Source: PALSA-693 sp963702305 (lineage in GTDB: Bacteria; Actinomycetota; Acidimicrobiia; Acidimicrobiales; Palsa-688). Taken from it: a stretch of 64,000 nucleotides of DNA. This document shows positions 9,554-20,431 of the stretch, in pieces (position 1 is the stretch's first letter; each line of letters starts with the position of its first letter). Where the stretch lies: NCBI GenBank assembly GCA_963702305.1, contig CAVPBX010000002.1, positions 202,479 through 266,478 of the forward strand. The letters are read 5' to 3'. The translations under genes and the position numbers were made by a program. Below the pieces are notes generated by a model. The model was not told the origin of the DNA. It made no database searches and saw only the letters and a program-made list of their open reading frames with translations.

Positions 9554-10387
9554 GTGCAAGGGCGCGGGGATACGGCCGAGTCAGTCGCGCCAGCGGTCCG
9601 TCTGGTGGCCACCGATCTGGACGGCACCCTGCTCGACCCGGATGGGCGGGTGACGCCGCGAACGGCCCGCGCCGTGGCCCGGGCCCGAGGGGCCGGCATC
9701 CATGTGGTTCCCGTCACGGGACGGCCGCCGCAGGCGACCTGGGAGCTGGCCGGGGCGGCCGGTCTGGGTCCGCTGGGGGTGTGCGCCAACGGGGCGGCCA
9801 TCGTCGACCTCGAGAGCGGCCGGCTGCTCGAGGTGTCCGAGATCGCCGGCGAGATCGGCGCCGGCCTCGTCGATCTCATCCGCGACGCCATGCCCGGAGT
9901 CCTGCTGGCCGCTGACGACCTCGACTGCTTCTCCTACGAGCGGGGCTTCTTCCAGGTGCCGGTCGACTGGCAGGAGACGCTGGAGGCAGTCGACGACATC
10001 CGGCCGATCGTGGCCACTGGCTGCATCAAGCTCATCGCCCGGGTACCGGGCATGAGCGCCCGGGAGCTGATCGTGGCCCTGGAGCGGGAGGTGGCCGAGG
10101 AGGGGCACGTGACCACCTCGGGGCTCGACTGGGTCGACATCGGGGCCCCCCAGGTGTCCAAGGCCTACGCCCTGGAGCGGGTCTGCGACCGGTTGGGCGT
10201 CGGCATCGAGCACGTGGTGGCGGTGGGCGACAACCACAACGACCTGTCCGTCCTGGCCTGGGCCGGGGTGGCCATGGCCCCGGCCAACGCCATCCCCGAG
10301 GTGCTGGCCCTCGTCGCCCGGGTGCTGCCGCCGAACTCCGAAGATGGCGTCGCCTGCCTACTCGAGGAGCTGGCCGGCTCCGAGTAG
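9554..10387 (+). CDS. Cof-type HAD hydrolase
   Basis: HAD phosphatase of the Cof/YbiV class (IIB cap) with 277 residues. Motif I is ATDLDGTLLDPDG near residue 20, motif II is VPVTGRPPQA, and the metal motif VAVGDNHNDLSVLAWAG lies near residue 225. SKAYALERVCDRLG just before it carries the motif III lysine. These enzymes dephosphorylate sugar phosphates or flavin intermediates; the substrate cannot be read from sequence. Some Cof proteins dephosphorylate the riboflavin precursor, but the rib genes lie 30 kb away and this is only a possibility. The likely start is GTG at 9554, directly after a -10-like box. Confidence 0.82.
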   Translation: MQGRGDTAESVAPAVRLVATDLDGTLLDPDGRVTPRTARAVARARGAGIHVVPVTGRPPQATWELAGAAGLGPLGVCANGAAIVDLESGRLLEVSEIAGEIGAGLVDLIRDAMPGVLLAADDLDCFSYERGFFQVPVDWQETLEAVDDIRPIVATGCIKLIARVPGMSARELIVALEREVAEEGHVTTSGLDWVDIGAPQVSKAYALERVCDRLGVGIEHVVAVGDNHNDLSVLAWAGVAMAPANAIPEVLALVARVLPPNSEDGVACLLEELAGSE

Positions 10388-10476
10388 CCAGCCGGGCGCG
10401 GGAGCCAGGCCTGGGGGCTCAGCCGCCGCGGGCGGCGGCCGCACGTCGCCCGGCGCGGCCGTCTCCCCTGTCCGGC
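10388..10476. other. GC-rich convergent intergenic gap
   Basis: The gap between the HAD gene and the SSB-like gene contains a short GC hairpin around 10418-10438 (GCCGCCGCGGGCGGCGGC). It may act as a shared terminator for the two convergent genes, but there is no U run on either strand. Confidence 0.35.
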
Positions 10477-10839
10477 TCAGGCGCCGAGGGCCGCGGCCGC
10501 GGCCTCCACCGCCGCCCCGGCGGCGGCCAACGCGGCCCGGGCCCGCTTGACCTCCGCGCTGCGCAGCACCCGCTCCGCCACCACCTCGGTGCGGCTCTGG
10601 GTGACCCCGCCGGCTCGGAAAAAGCGGCGGCGGACCCGTCCCACCACGACCACCCCGGTGCCCTGGTCGAGGGTCACGGCCGAGGCCGGGGCGTCGAACC
10701 ACGCCACCGGGACCGGCTCGGCCGGGCCGTCCGTCCGGGCCACGGTGACTTCCAGGGTCAGCAGGCGACTCCCTGACGGCAGCTCGCGATCCTGGGCGGG
10801 CTTGGCCAGCACACCCTCCAACACCACGACGTTGATCAT
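10477..10839 (-). CDS. Single-stranded DNA-binding (SSB-like) OB-fold protein
   Basis: Small OB-fold protein of 120 residues resembling the core of SSB: MINVVVLEGVLAKPAQDRELPSG, then LLTLEVTVAR, VPVAWFDAPA and GTGVVVVGRVRRRFFRAGG. It lacks the long disordered tail and acidic C-terminal tip of housekeeping SSB and instead ends in an alanine-rich helix. It is likelier an accessory SSB-like protein than the replication SSB. ATG at 10839 is placed so that the protein starts directly at the first strand. It is convergent with the HAD gene and lies downstream of the esterase gene on the same strand, with 149 bases between. Confidence 0.65.
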   Translation of the reverse strand: MINVVVLEGVLAKPAQDRELPSGSRLLTLEVTVARTDGPAEPVPVAWFDAPASAVTLDQGTGVVVVGRVRRRFFRAGGVTQSRTEVVAERVLRSAEVKRARAALAAAGAAVEAAAAALGA

Positions 10840-10988
10840 CGTCGTCAACCTCCTCGCCGCCGCGTCGCGGCGCATTGCTGGTGGAAGCCAGCGCACGCCG
10901 GCGAGCTCGGGCGCCGGAGCGACCGCACCGAAGAGGTTAGGACGGGGGTGGGACGGTATCGTCGGCCCAGTCAGCCGGGGTTGTCGGG

Positions 10989-11930
10989 TCAGCGCAAGGC
11001 GGCGGCCAACCACTCGACGGCCTGCTGCTCGTAGGACCGGGCCGACGGGACCACGCGGGTGAAGGCGAAGGATGGGTGTACGTGGCCGTCCAGATGGACC
11101 CGGTGCACTTCGATTCCCGCTTCTATGAGGCGGGCCGCGTAGGCCGACCCGTCGTCTCGGAGGGGGTCGTAGCCGCACGTCAGGATGGTGGCCGGCGGGA
11201 GGCCGGCGAGATTCTCGGCCCACAGGGGGGAGGCGTACGGCTCGACGGCCTGCCGCTCCGGGTCGGGCAGGTAGTGGTCGCGGTAGGCGGTCATCTGCGC
11301 CAGGTCGAGGAGCAGGCCCGGCGGGGTGGCATGTACGGACGGCTGGGAAAGCGTCAGGTCGGTCGCCGGCACGTCCAGCCACTGGTAGCGCAGGGCCGGC
11401 CCTGAGCGGTCCCGGGCCATGAGGCAGACCACGGCCGCCAGGTTGGCGCCCGCCGATTCGCCGCCGACGGCGATCCGATCGGGGTCGATCTCCAGCTCGT
11501 CGGCCTGGGCGACCAGCCACTGCAGGGCCGCGTAGCAGTCCTCGGGCGCGGTCGGGTAAGCGTTCTCAGGGGCCAGCCGGTAGTCGACGGACGCCACCAC
11601 GCACCTGGCGCCGTCGGCGATGGTGCGGGCCCGGGGGTCGCGCTCGCTCAGGGTGCCGATGCACCACCCTCCGCCATGGAGGAAGACGTAGAGCGGCAGC
11701 CGGCCGGACCGCCGCGGCCGGTACAAGCGAACGGTGATCCTCCCCCGCTGTACGGGGACCAGCCGGTCGACGACCGTGACCCTGGCCGGTCCGGGCAACA
11801 TCACCAGGCCGCCCAGTCGGGCTGCTTGCGCGGATCGGGCCCGGCGGGTGACCATCGGTGCGTCGGCGGGTCCGCGGTCGAAGGCGTTGAAGGCCCGGAC
11901 GATCCATGCCACCCGGGGCTCGAGGGCCAT
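10989..11930 (-). CDS. HSL-family alpha/beta hydrolase (esterase)
   Basis: Carboxylesterase of the hormone-sensitive-lipase family, 313 residues. YVFLHGGGWCIGT holds the HGGG oxyanion-hole motif, SVDYRLAPENAYPTAPED is the usual family block, and GGESAGAN contains the catalytic serine. The acid lies in GYDPLRDDG and the histidine in LDGHVHPSFAF. No signal peptide is seen, so it is probably intracellular, and its ester substrate is unknown. It starts 15 bases after the stop of the TPR gene, so the two are probably cotranscribed. The start at 11930 gives MALEPRVAWIVRAFNAF. Confidence 0.85.
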   Translation of the reverse strand: MALEPRVAWIVRAFNAFDRGPADAPMVTRRARSAQAARLGGLVMLPGPARVTVVDRLVPVQRGRITVRLYRPRRSGRLPLYVFLHGGGWCIGTLSERDPRARTIADGARCVVASVDYRLAPENAYPTAPEDCYAALQWLVAQADELEIDPDRIAVGGESAGANLAAVVCLMARDRSGPALRYQWLDVPATDLTLSQPSVHATPPGLLLDLAQMTAYRDHYLPDPERQAVEPYASPLWAENLAGLPPATILTCGYDPLRDDGSAYAARLIEAGIEVHRVHLDGHVHPSFAFTRVVPSARSYEQQAVEWLAAALR

Positions 11931-11945
11931 GACGGGCCGCTCGCT

Positions 11946-13437
11946 TTACCGCAGCGCTTTGAGGCGCTGGCGGACGTCGAACGCGTCCGGGTCTACGGTC
12001 GCCACCCGCCCAAAGAATTGCCGGGCTCTGGGCATATCCCCGGCCCGCTCGTACAAGTCGGCCAGTGCATACCACTGGCGCACATGGCGGTCCTGGGGGT
12101 GACTGACCGCGCCGGGCCGATCGTTCGAGCAGGGCGATGGCGCCGGCCAGGTCGCCCTGATCGGCGCGGCAGCCGGCCGCTACGATGCGGCCTTCGGCGA
12201 CGAGGTCCCCGCTCGGTGAGGCCTCCCGCAGCTCGTCCCAGATGGCCTCGGCGTCGTCGTAGCGACGGAGGGCCCGGTAGCAGTCGGCGAGCACCGGGTG
12301 CTGGTCATACGAGCCGCTCAGCTGGCGGTAGGCCTCCAACTGGCGGGCGGCCTGGGCCCACTGACCGGTGCGGTACAGCACCAATCCGTACAGCTCGCGG
12401 ACCGCGGCCGATCCCGGGACTTCGTCCGCGAGGGCCCGCAGGATCCGTCGGGCGTCCTGGTAGCGCTCCCGCTCGTAGGCGTAGGTGGCATCGGCGATGC
12501 GAGCGGCCAGCTTGCCGCCCCGATCCGGGCCGGCGGCCGCGGACAGCTCCTCCACGACCGGCTTGGGCACGGTGCGCCGCCGGCCGCCCGGGGACGCGAT
12601 CCCTTCTTTACCCGTGGCCAGGTCCCGGGGTCCCGCCTGCTGGCCCGGGGACTTCTTCGCCTGGCGCGACCGGGGCCGCGGCTCGTCCTCTTCTTGGATG
12701 GGGTCTTCGATCCACGTTTCCTCGGGAACCCAGGTCTCGGCGGCGCGGGCCGCCGCGCCCTCGCCCGAACCGGCGGCCCGGGCTACCGCGTCCCGCCAGA
12801 CTTCTGAGGCGGAGGGACCTTCTCCCGGGGCCTGGCCCAGCACCCTGGCGCCACGGCGGGCCACACTCCCCCACGTCTTGGGGGTCCGCGCCGGCGCCGG
12901 CGGACCGTCGCTGCTGCGGCGGACCTTCGCCGTCCGGGCGATACCACCAGGTTGGGGTGTCCTGCGGCCGGGACGAGCGGGGCGCGCCATGCCGCCGGCC
13001 TGGTCATCGCGGCGGGGGCGGGCGGGGCGAGCGGGGCGCGCCGTGTCGCCGGTTTGGTCGTCGCGGCGGGGGCGGGCGGGCCGGTCGGGTCGGGCGATGC
13101 CGCCGGGTTGGTCATCGCGGCGGGGGCGGGCGGGCCGGGCTATCCCACCCGCGGGGGCGTCCCGGCGGGCTCGTGCTGGGCGGGCGATGCCACCCGCGGG
13201 GGCGTCCCGGCGGGGTCGGCCGGTGCGGGCCATCCCGCCGGCGCCGTCGCGCTGCCGAGCCACCCCATTTCCGCTGGCGCCGGCTGATGAGCGCCGCGCC
13301 GGGGTGCCAGGCGCGTCCGTTCGCTTGGATCCTCTAGGGGCGCCGGTCGCTGAATTGCGAGACGTACCCGGCTGGGCCTTCCTTCGACCTTGGCCGCCTC
13401 CGTCGGAGGTACGGCGTCGTGGCGGGGAGGCAGGCAC
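11946..13437 (-). CDS. TPR protein with repetitive basic N-terminal region, one frameshift
   Basis: About 497 residues. The first 270 or so are low-complexity, rich in R, P, A, G and D, with a run of repeats based on RRD(A/D)xxGGIARPAR. An acidic linker follows (ETWIEDPIQEEDE). The C-terminal 190 residues are TPR-like helical pairs: YERERYQDARRILRALADE, ELYGLVLYRTGQWAQAARQL and ADCYRALRRYDDAEAIWDEL. A frameshift at about 12,115 separates LLERSA from the last TPR (QWYALADLYERAGDMPRARQ); the new frame ends at 11,946. The GTG start lies just past the rRNA operon terminator. The basic head may bind RNA, DNA or ribosomes, but that is inference only. Confidence 0.7.
12950..13265 (-). repeat. In-frame imperfect tandem repeat of 14-18 codons
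   Basis: Seven or so diverged units encode a motif like RRDDQxGGIARPARPA. Neighbouring units share long identical stretches, suggesting growth by slippage or unequal exchange. Unit number may vary between strains. The reading frame is kept throughout. Confidence 0.7.
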
Positions 13438-13461
13438 GACGGTCGATCCTACCGGTAGGCG

Positions 13462-13503
13462 CGACGAGGCCCCGCACCCGTTTGGGGGTGCGGGGCCTCG
13501 TCG
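13462..13503 (-). terminator. rRNA operon terminator hairpin
   Basis: A perfect 18-base-pair stem (arms 13,462-13,479 and 13,486-13,503) with a six-base loop lies just downstream of the 5S rRNA gene. No U run follows, which is common for actinobacterial terminators of this strength. Confidence 0.8.
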
Positions 13504-13512
13504 TCACGATTA

Positions 13513-13630
<118 letters not shown>

Positions 13631-14026
13631 ACCTTGCTCAGTTGTCACCCCGACGGCCGAGCCGGCGAGGCGGGCAGCCACCTAGTGGTGGCGCCCCTGT
13701 GAGCGTTCCATAGCGAGCACGAACGTAAATGTTTTCAAGCCCTCGGCCGATTAGTACCGGTCGGCTGAACACATTGCTGTGCGTACACCTCCGGCCTATC
13801 AACGTGGTCGTCTACCACGGGCCTTACCTGGTTGACCCAGTGGGAAATCTCATCTTGGAACGAGCTTCGCACTTAGATGCTTTCAGCGCTTATCCCTTCC
13901 GCAGGTCGCCAACCAGCCGTGCCCTTGGCAGGACAACTGGCACACGAGAGCTGCGTCCGTCCCGGTCCTCTCGTACTAGGGACAGCCTTCCTCAGATTTC
14001 CTACGGCTGCACCGGATAGGGACCGA

Positions 14027-14327
14027 CATTGTTGTTACCAATGAGCACTCAAGGGTGCTCATGGGTCAGATCATTTCTGTCTGACTCTGCATGTCGCCAT
14101 GCAGATCGGACCATATCTTCACCGCTCTTATGCGGTGTTCGGCATATGGTCTCTGAGGATTCTCAATACCATGGGTATCGAGTCTTTCCTGCTGATTGTC
14201 CGCGCCGGTCAGATTGTCACTGCACATGAACATCACACCACAAATCGTGTGACGATCATGAGCGAGTACTGCCGGATGCTCGGAGTTTCCAGCATATAGC
14301 CGAATTTATAGACAGCGCGTTATGTCC
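14027..14327 (-). ncRNA. Group I intron 3, ORF-less, after 23S position 2604
   Basis: A 301-base insert between GUGAGACAGU and UCGGUCCC. The guide sequence GCUGUCU (intron bases 12-18) pairs with exon AGACAGU, leaving a U.G pair at the 5' splice site. The intron ends in G. Core strings shared with the other two introns are GGACAATCAGCAGGAAA (14,185-14,201) and CCTCAGAGACCATATGCC, plus AAGATATGGTCC. The 3' half carries a hairpin domain around GCATGGCGACATGC nearly identical to intron 2. No protein frame of useful length is present. Group I class is not assigned here. Confidence 0.85.
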
Positions 14328-14361
14328 ACTGTCTCACGACGTTCTAAACCCAGCTCGCGTA

Positions 14362-14398
<37 letters not shown>

Positions 14399-14399
14399 A

Positions 14400-14442
<43 letters not shown>

Positions 14443-14663
14443 TTTCCCGTCGATATGGACTCTTGGGGAAAATGAGCCTGTTATCCCCGGGGTACCTTTT
14501 ATCCGTTGAGCGACGGCGCTTCCACACGCAACCGCCGGATCACTATGCCCTGCTTTCGCACCTGCTCGACCTGTAGGTCTCGCAGTCAAGCTCCCTTGTG
14601 CCATTGCACTCGACGGCTGATTGCCAACCAGCCTGAGGGAACCTTTGGGCGCCTCCGTTACTT

Positions 14664-14695
<32 letters not shown>

Positions 14696-14953
14696 ACCTG
14701 ACGCTGTCCCCCATCCGGATAACGGACGTGGGTTAGATTCCCGTCACATGCAGGGTGGTATTTCAACGGTGACTCCACCCCAGCTGGCGCTGAAGCTTCC
14801 AAGTCTCCCACCTATCCTACACAACATGTAACAAAAACCAACATCAAGCTGCAGTGAAGGTCCACGGGGTCTTTCCGTCCTGGTGCAGCTAACGAGCATC
14901 TTTACTCGTACTTCAATTTCGCCGAGTCTGTGGTTGAGACAGTAGGAAAGTCG

Positions 14954-15008
<55 letters not shown>

Positions 15009-15276
15009 CACGTTGTTACTCCCCGGACAGCTCTCGCTGATCGGAGGGCCAGGACATTTCTGCCTGGCTCTGCATGTCGCCATGCAGGTCGGACTGTATC
15101 TTCCCCTCAAACAGAGGGGCCTGGCGTGCAGTCTCTGAGGATCCTGCCGAAGCAGTTTCCTGCTGATTGTCCCCACCCGACACATTGTCACTGCTCATCG
15201 GCAGAGCCGTTGAACGAGTAGTGCGGGATACTGGGATATTCCAGCATATAGCCAGGTTTTACAACAGCCGATTAGG
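15009..15276 (-). ncRNA. Group I intron 2, ORF-less, after 23S position 1923
   Basis: A 268-base insert between UAUAACGGU and CCUAAGG, the site used by the algal chloroplast intron that encodes I-CeuI. The guide sequence GCUGUUGUA (intron bases 9-17) pairs over nine positions with exon UAUAACGGU, again with a U.G pair at the splice site. Core strings are GGACAATCAGCAGGAAA (15,156-15,172), CCTCAGAGACTGCACGCC and AAGATACAGTCC. The 3' domain matches intron 3 closely. A short frame starting MSSDNVSGGDNQQE is only the translated core and matches the first residues of the intron 1 protein for that reason. Confidence 0.87.
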
Positions 15277-15288
15277 ACCGTTATAGTT
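15277..15288 (-). other. 12-base 23S exon between two introns
   Basis: AACTATAACGGT on the minus strand, E. coli 1912-1923, part of helix 69. Intron 1 ends just before it and intron 2 begins just after it. The last nine bases also form the P1 partner of intron 2, so intron 2 recognition depends on this exon. Confidence 0.88.
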
Positions 15289-16021
15289 CACGGATTCCCC
15301 ATATCGCTATGAGGCGTGGACCATATCTTCATCCCTCAGCTTCTTGAGGGAGCCCTGCGTATGGCCTCTGAGGATTCCAAGTTCGCAAAGCGGTGATGAG
15401 TTCTTCATCACTGCGCCGGCGCTTGCCACCTCGGTTCATCGGAGCCCTCACGAAGAGGATCTCCTCAAAGCCATCTGGTGACAGGTGTCGGCCTAACTGG
15501 ATGAGCGCAGTGATCTGACGAAACCGCTCGAGGTCGTGGCGCTTGGCGCCGCGCAACGGGAACCGGTCGAAGAACGGGAAGATCCGTTCAACAAGTCCGG
15601 TCACCGTCGTGACCTCGAAGTAGTACACGCCGTCTCCCCGCCCACGTACCGTTCCGACGTCGAACACTGACCGGAGGAGCCGAGGCTCTTCAGATCCGAG
15701 TTGCGACACGTTGAACGACAACGACACGCGGTAGGGAAGTACTCCACTACGCAGCCGGCGGATCGGGACATTGAAGCTTCCTTCACCGTCGACGAACCCC
15801 GCTACCCAGTTGCCCAGGTCAGCGGGGAGAGCATCCAACCATTCTGCGGAACTTGGCCTTTCCTGCTGATTGTCCGCACCGGTCGGATTGTCACTGCTCA
15901 TGGTGTCCACCCTATGAAGAGGGTGTGACCATGAACGAGTACCGCCGGATACACGGGGTTTCCAGCATTTAGCAAGGTTTGATCCGGATCGTTACCGTTC
16001 CGGAGCCGCAACGTTGTACTT
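15289..16021 (-). mobile_element. Group I intron 1 with homing endonuclease gene, after 23S position 1911
   Basis: A 733-base insert between GGCGGCCGU and AACUAUAACGG. The guide sequence GCGGCU (intron bases 13-18) pairs with exon GGCCGU with a U.G pair at the splice site; GUU just before it can pair with AAC of the 3' exon (P10). The intron ends in G. It shares GGACAATCAGCAGGAAA (15,859-15,875) and AAGATATGGTCC with introns 2 and 3, but lacks their 3' hairpin domain. It carries a LAGLIDADG gene between core segments. With the endonuclease it is potentially mobile. Confidence 0.9.
15329..15901 (-). CDS. LAGLIDADG homing endonuclease in intron 1
   Basis: A single-motif LAGLIDADG protein of about 190 residues. 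LGNWVAGFVDGEGSFNVPIRR near residue 30 is the motif with its catalytic acidic residue; single-motif proteins act as homodimers. VSLSFNVSQLGSEEPRLL, VRGRGDGVYYFEVTTVTGL and HDLERFRQITALIQLGRH follow in family order. It would cut an intron-less 23S gene near the insertion site and drive copying of the intron. The first residues (MSSDNPTGADNQQE) come from the ribozyme core string found in all three introns, and the end (WNPQRPYAG) comes from the P7 segment. The frame is open and looks intact. ATG at 15,901 is preferred; GTG at 15,910 is possible. Confidence 0.9.
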   Translation of the reverse strand: MSSDNPTGADNQQERPSSAEWLDALPADLGNWVAGFVDGEGSFNVPIRRLRSGVLPYRVSLSFNVSQLGSEEPRLLRSVFDVGTVRGRGDGVYYFEVTTVTGLVERIFPFFDRFPLRGAKRHDLERFRQITALIQLGRHLSPDGFEEILFVRAPMNRGGKRRRSDEELITALRTWNPQRPYAGLPQEAEG

Positions 16022-16880
16022 ACGGCCGCCGTTTACCGGGGCTTAGGTTCAGAGCTTCGCCCTTGCGGACTAACCCTTCCCCGTAACCTTCCGGCACCGG
16101 GCAGGCGTCACAGCGTATACATCGTCTTAGGACTTCGCACGCTGCTGTGTTTTTAGTAAACAGTCGCTTTCCCCTGGTCTCTGCGACCCCATCGAGCTCA
16201 GGGCGCGAAGCCCATCACCCTACCGGGGTCCTCCTTCTCCCGAAGTTACGGAGGTATTTTGCCGAGTTCCTTAACCACAGTTCTCTCGATCGCCTTGGTA
16301 TTCTCTACCCGCCCACCTGAGTTGGTTTGGGGTACGGGTGCCGTGCCAACTAACGACGACGCTTTTCTTGGCAGCATGGGATCAGTGACTTCGCCTGAAT
16401 CGGCTCGGTATCGCGTCTCAGGATATGTGAGGCCCGGATTTGCCTGGTCCTCTCCCTACTCGCTTGCCCCCAGACAACCAACGCTGGGGATCACCTACCC
16501 TCCTGCGTCCCGCCTTCGCTGCCCGCCTCGGGTCTGTCGGTTCGCCCGAAGGCAGCCCCTTAGTACCCCGACTTGGGATTGGCGCGGACACGGCAGTACA
16601 GGAATATCAACCTGTTGTGCATCGACTACGCCTCTCGGCCTCGCCTTAGCTCCCGACTCACCCTGGGAGGATTAGCCTTCCCCAGGAACCCTTGGGCTTT
16701 CGGCGGAGGGGTTTCTCACCCCTCTCTCGCTACTCATGCCAGCATTCTCACTCGATCGCGCTCCACGACGGTTCACGCCCCCGCTTCACGGCACGATCGA
16801 CGCTCCCCTACCACTCCTGCTTGCGCAGAGGTCCGCGGCTTCGGCTCGGAACTTGAGCCCCGTTACATTGTCCGCGCAGG

Positions 16881-16918
<38 letters not shown>

Positions 16919-17529
16919 GTGGCTGCTTCTGAGCCAACCTCCTGGCTGTCTATGCGATCCCACATCGTTTACCACTTAGTTCCGAATTAGGGGCCTTAGC
17001 CGGCGATCTGGGCTGTTTCCCTTTCGACCAACGAAGCTCATCCCCCGTGGTCTCACTGCCGGGCTCTAGAGCATCGGCATTCGGAGTTTGGTTGGGGTCG
17101 GTAAGCTTGTAGGCCCCCTAACCCATCCAGTGCTCTACCTCCGATGCTGAACGCCCGACGCTGCACCTAAATGCATTTCGGGGAGAACCAGCTATCACCA
17201 AGTTTGCTTGGCCTTTCACCCCTATCCACAGGTCATCCCCCATGTTTTCAACCATGGTGGGTTCGGCCCTCCACGGGGTCTTACCCCCGCTTCAGCCTGC
17301 CCATGGATAGATCACTTGGCTTCGGGTCTACCGCACGCGACTGAACGCCCTATTCAGACTCGCTTTCGCTCCGGCTCCCCCTCACGGGTTAACCTTGCCA
17401 CGCACGGTAACTCGCTGGCTCATTCTTCAAAAGGCACGCCATCGCGGCCCGCACACGAAGTGCTGGACGACGCTTTGACTGTTTGTAAACCAACGGTTTC
17501 AGGTACTATTTCACTCCCCTCCCGGGGTG

Positions 17530-17571
<42 letters not shown>

Positions 17572-18097
17572 CTGTGAGTACTTAGCCTTACGATGTGGTC
17601 ATCGCAGATTCACGCCGACTTTCACGGTTCCGGCGCTACTCGGGTGCCGAGACGGAGGCTGCATACCTTTCGCATACGGGACTCTTACCCCCTACGGTGC
17701 GACGTTCCAAAACGCTTCTGCTAGGTAGCAGCTTTGTAACTCCGTGGAGAGTCTGGTGCCTCTCCTTCTCGGTCCCACGACCCCGTACCGGCAACGCCAC
17801 CAGGCTATTACACCGGCACGGTTTAGGCTCTTCCCGTTTCGCTCGCCGCTACTCAGGGAGTCGCTGTTGCTTTCTTTTCCTCGGGGTACTGAGATGTTTC
17901 AATTCCCCCGGTTCCCTCTACCGGTCCTATGTGTTCAGACCGGAGTACCGCAGTCATGCTGCGGTGGGTTTCCCCATTCGGACATCCACGGATCAAAGCT
18001 TGGTAGGCAGCTCCCCGTGGCTTATCGCAGCCACCCACGTCCTTCATCGGCTTCAGGCGCCAAGGCATCCACCGTTGGCTCTTTGTAGCTTGGAAAA

Positions 18098-19989
<1,892 letters not shown>

Positions 19990-20317
19990 TCAACGGACCG
20001 CCCCTGAGGGCAGGCCGAAAATCAGAGAGTCGGTTGAGATCTGGCGATCTCATCCAACTGGCACAAGACGGATTTGTTGTCCGTCTAATGCTTTGTACGA
20101 GGTGAACATCATCCGCACGCAGAACTGCCGCGCGTCGATGCCCGCACTAGCTTTTGACTTTCCTCTGTTCCGTTTTCAAGAAGCACTGCTGCGGAGCGCA
20201 CACAACCCACTTGGGGTTGGCGGTACGGTCCTGCCTTGGCCGGGCACCGCCGCAAATAGCGGCAGCGGCCGGACTCCCTGGTTGGACCAGCAAATGGCCG
20301 TTCCAGGGCGGCTTCAC
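19990..20317 (-). other. rRNA operon leader
   Basis: Transcribed leader between the promoter and 16S with no open frame of note. It holds the 5' arm of the pre-16S stem at 20,162-20,180 and a short hairpin at about 20,070-20,090 (AGACGGA...TCCGTCT). Confidence 0.7.
20162..20180 (-). other. Pre-16S processing stem, 5' arm
   Basis: CCTCTGTTCCGTTTTCAAG (plus-strand reading) pairs perfectly with 18,282-18,300 across the 16S gene; together they form the expected RNase III stalk. Confidence 0.82.
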
Positions 20318-20346
20318 AGACTACCCGGCTGGCCGGGAAGTGTCAA
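20318..20346 (-). promoter_or_regulatory. rRNA operon promoter
   Basis: On the minus strand TTGACA (20,341-20,346) is followed after exactly 17 bases by TAGTCT (20,318-20,323). This is the best sigma-70-type promoter in the window, about 330 bases upstream of mature 16S. Its -35 box lies about 85 bases from the stop of the convergent-side NlpC gene. Confidence 0.8.
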
Positions 20347-20431
20347 GCCTGTCGGCGAGACGCTCCCGGGGTCCGGAGGAGGCGAAGCCCGAGGACCTTA
20401 CCAGGTCGCCGCGCCCTCGCGGCCCAGTGCG

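Noticed and set aside
12950..13265. Repeats that could suggest a CRISPR array
   Set aside because: They are in-frame, unequal, without unique spacers of constant length, and no cas genes are present.
15009..15198. Short frame MSSDNVSGGDNQQE in intron 2 as an endonuclease remnant
   Set aside because: The match to the intron 1 protein covers only the ribozyme core; no LAGLIDADG sequence follows.
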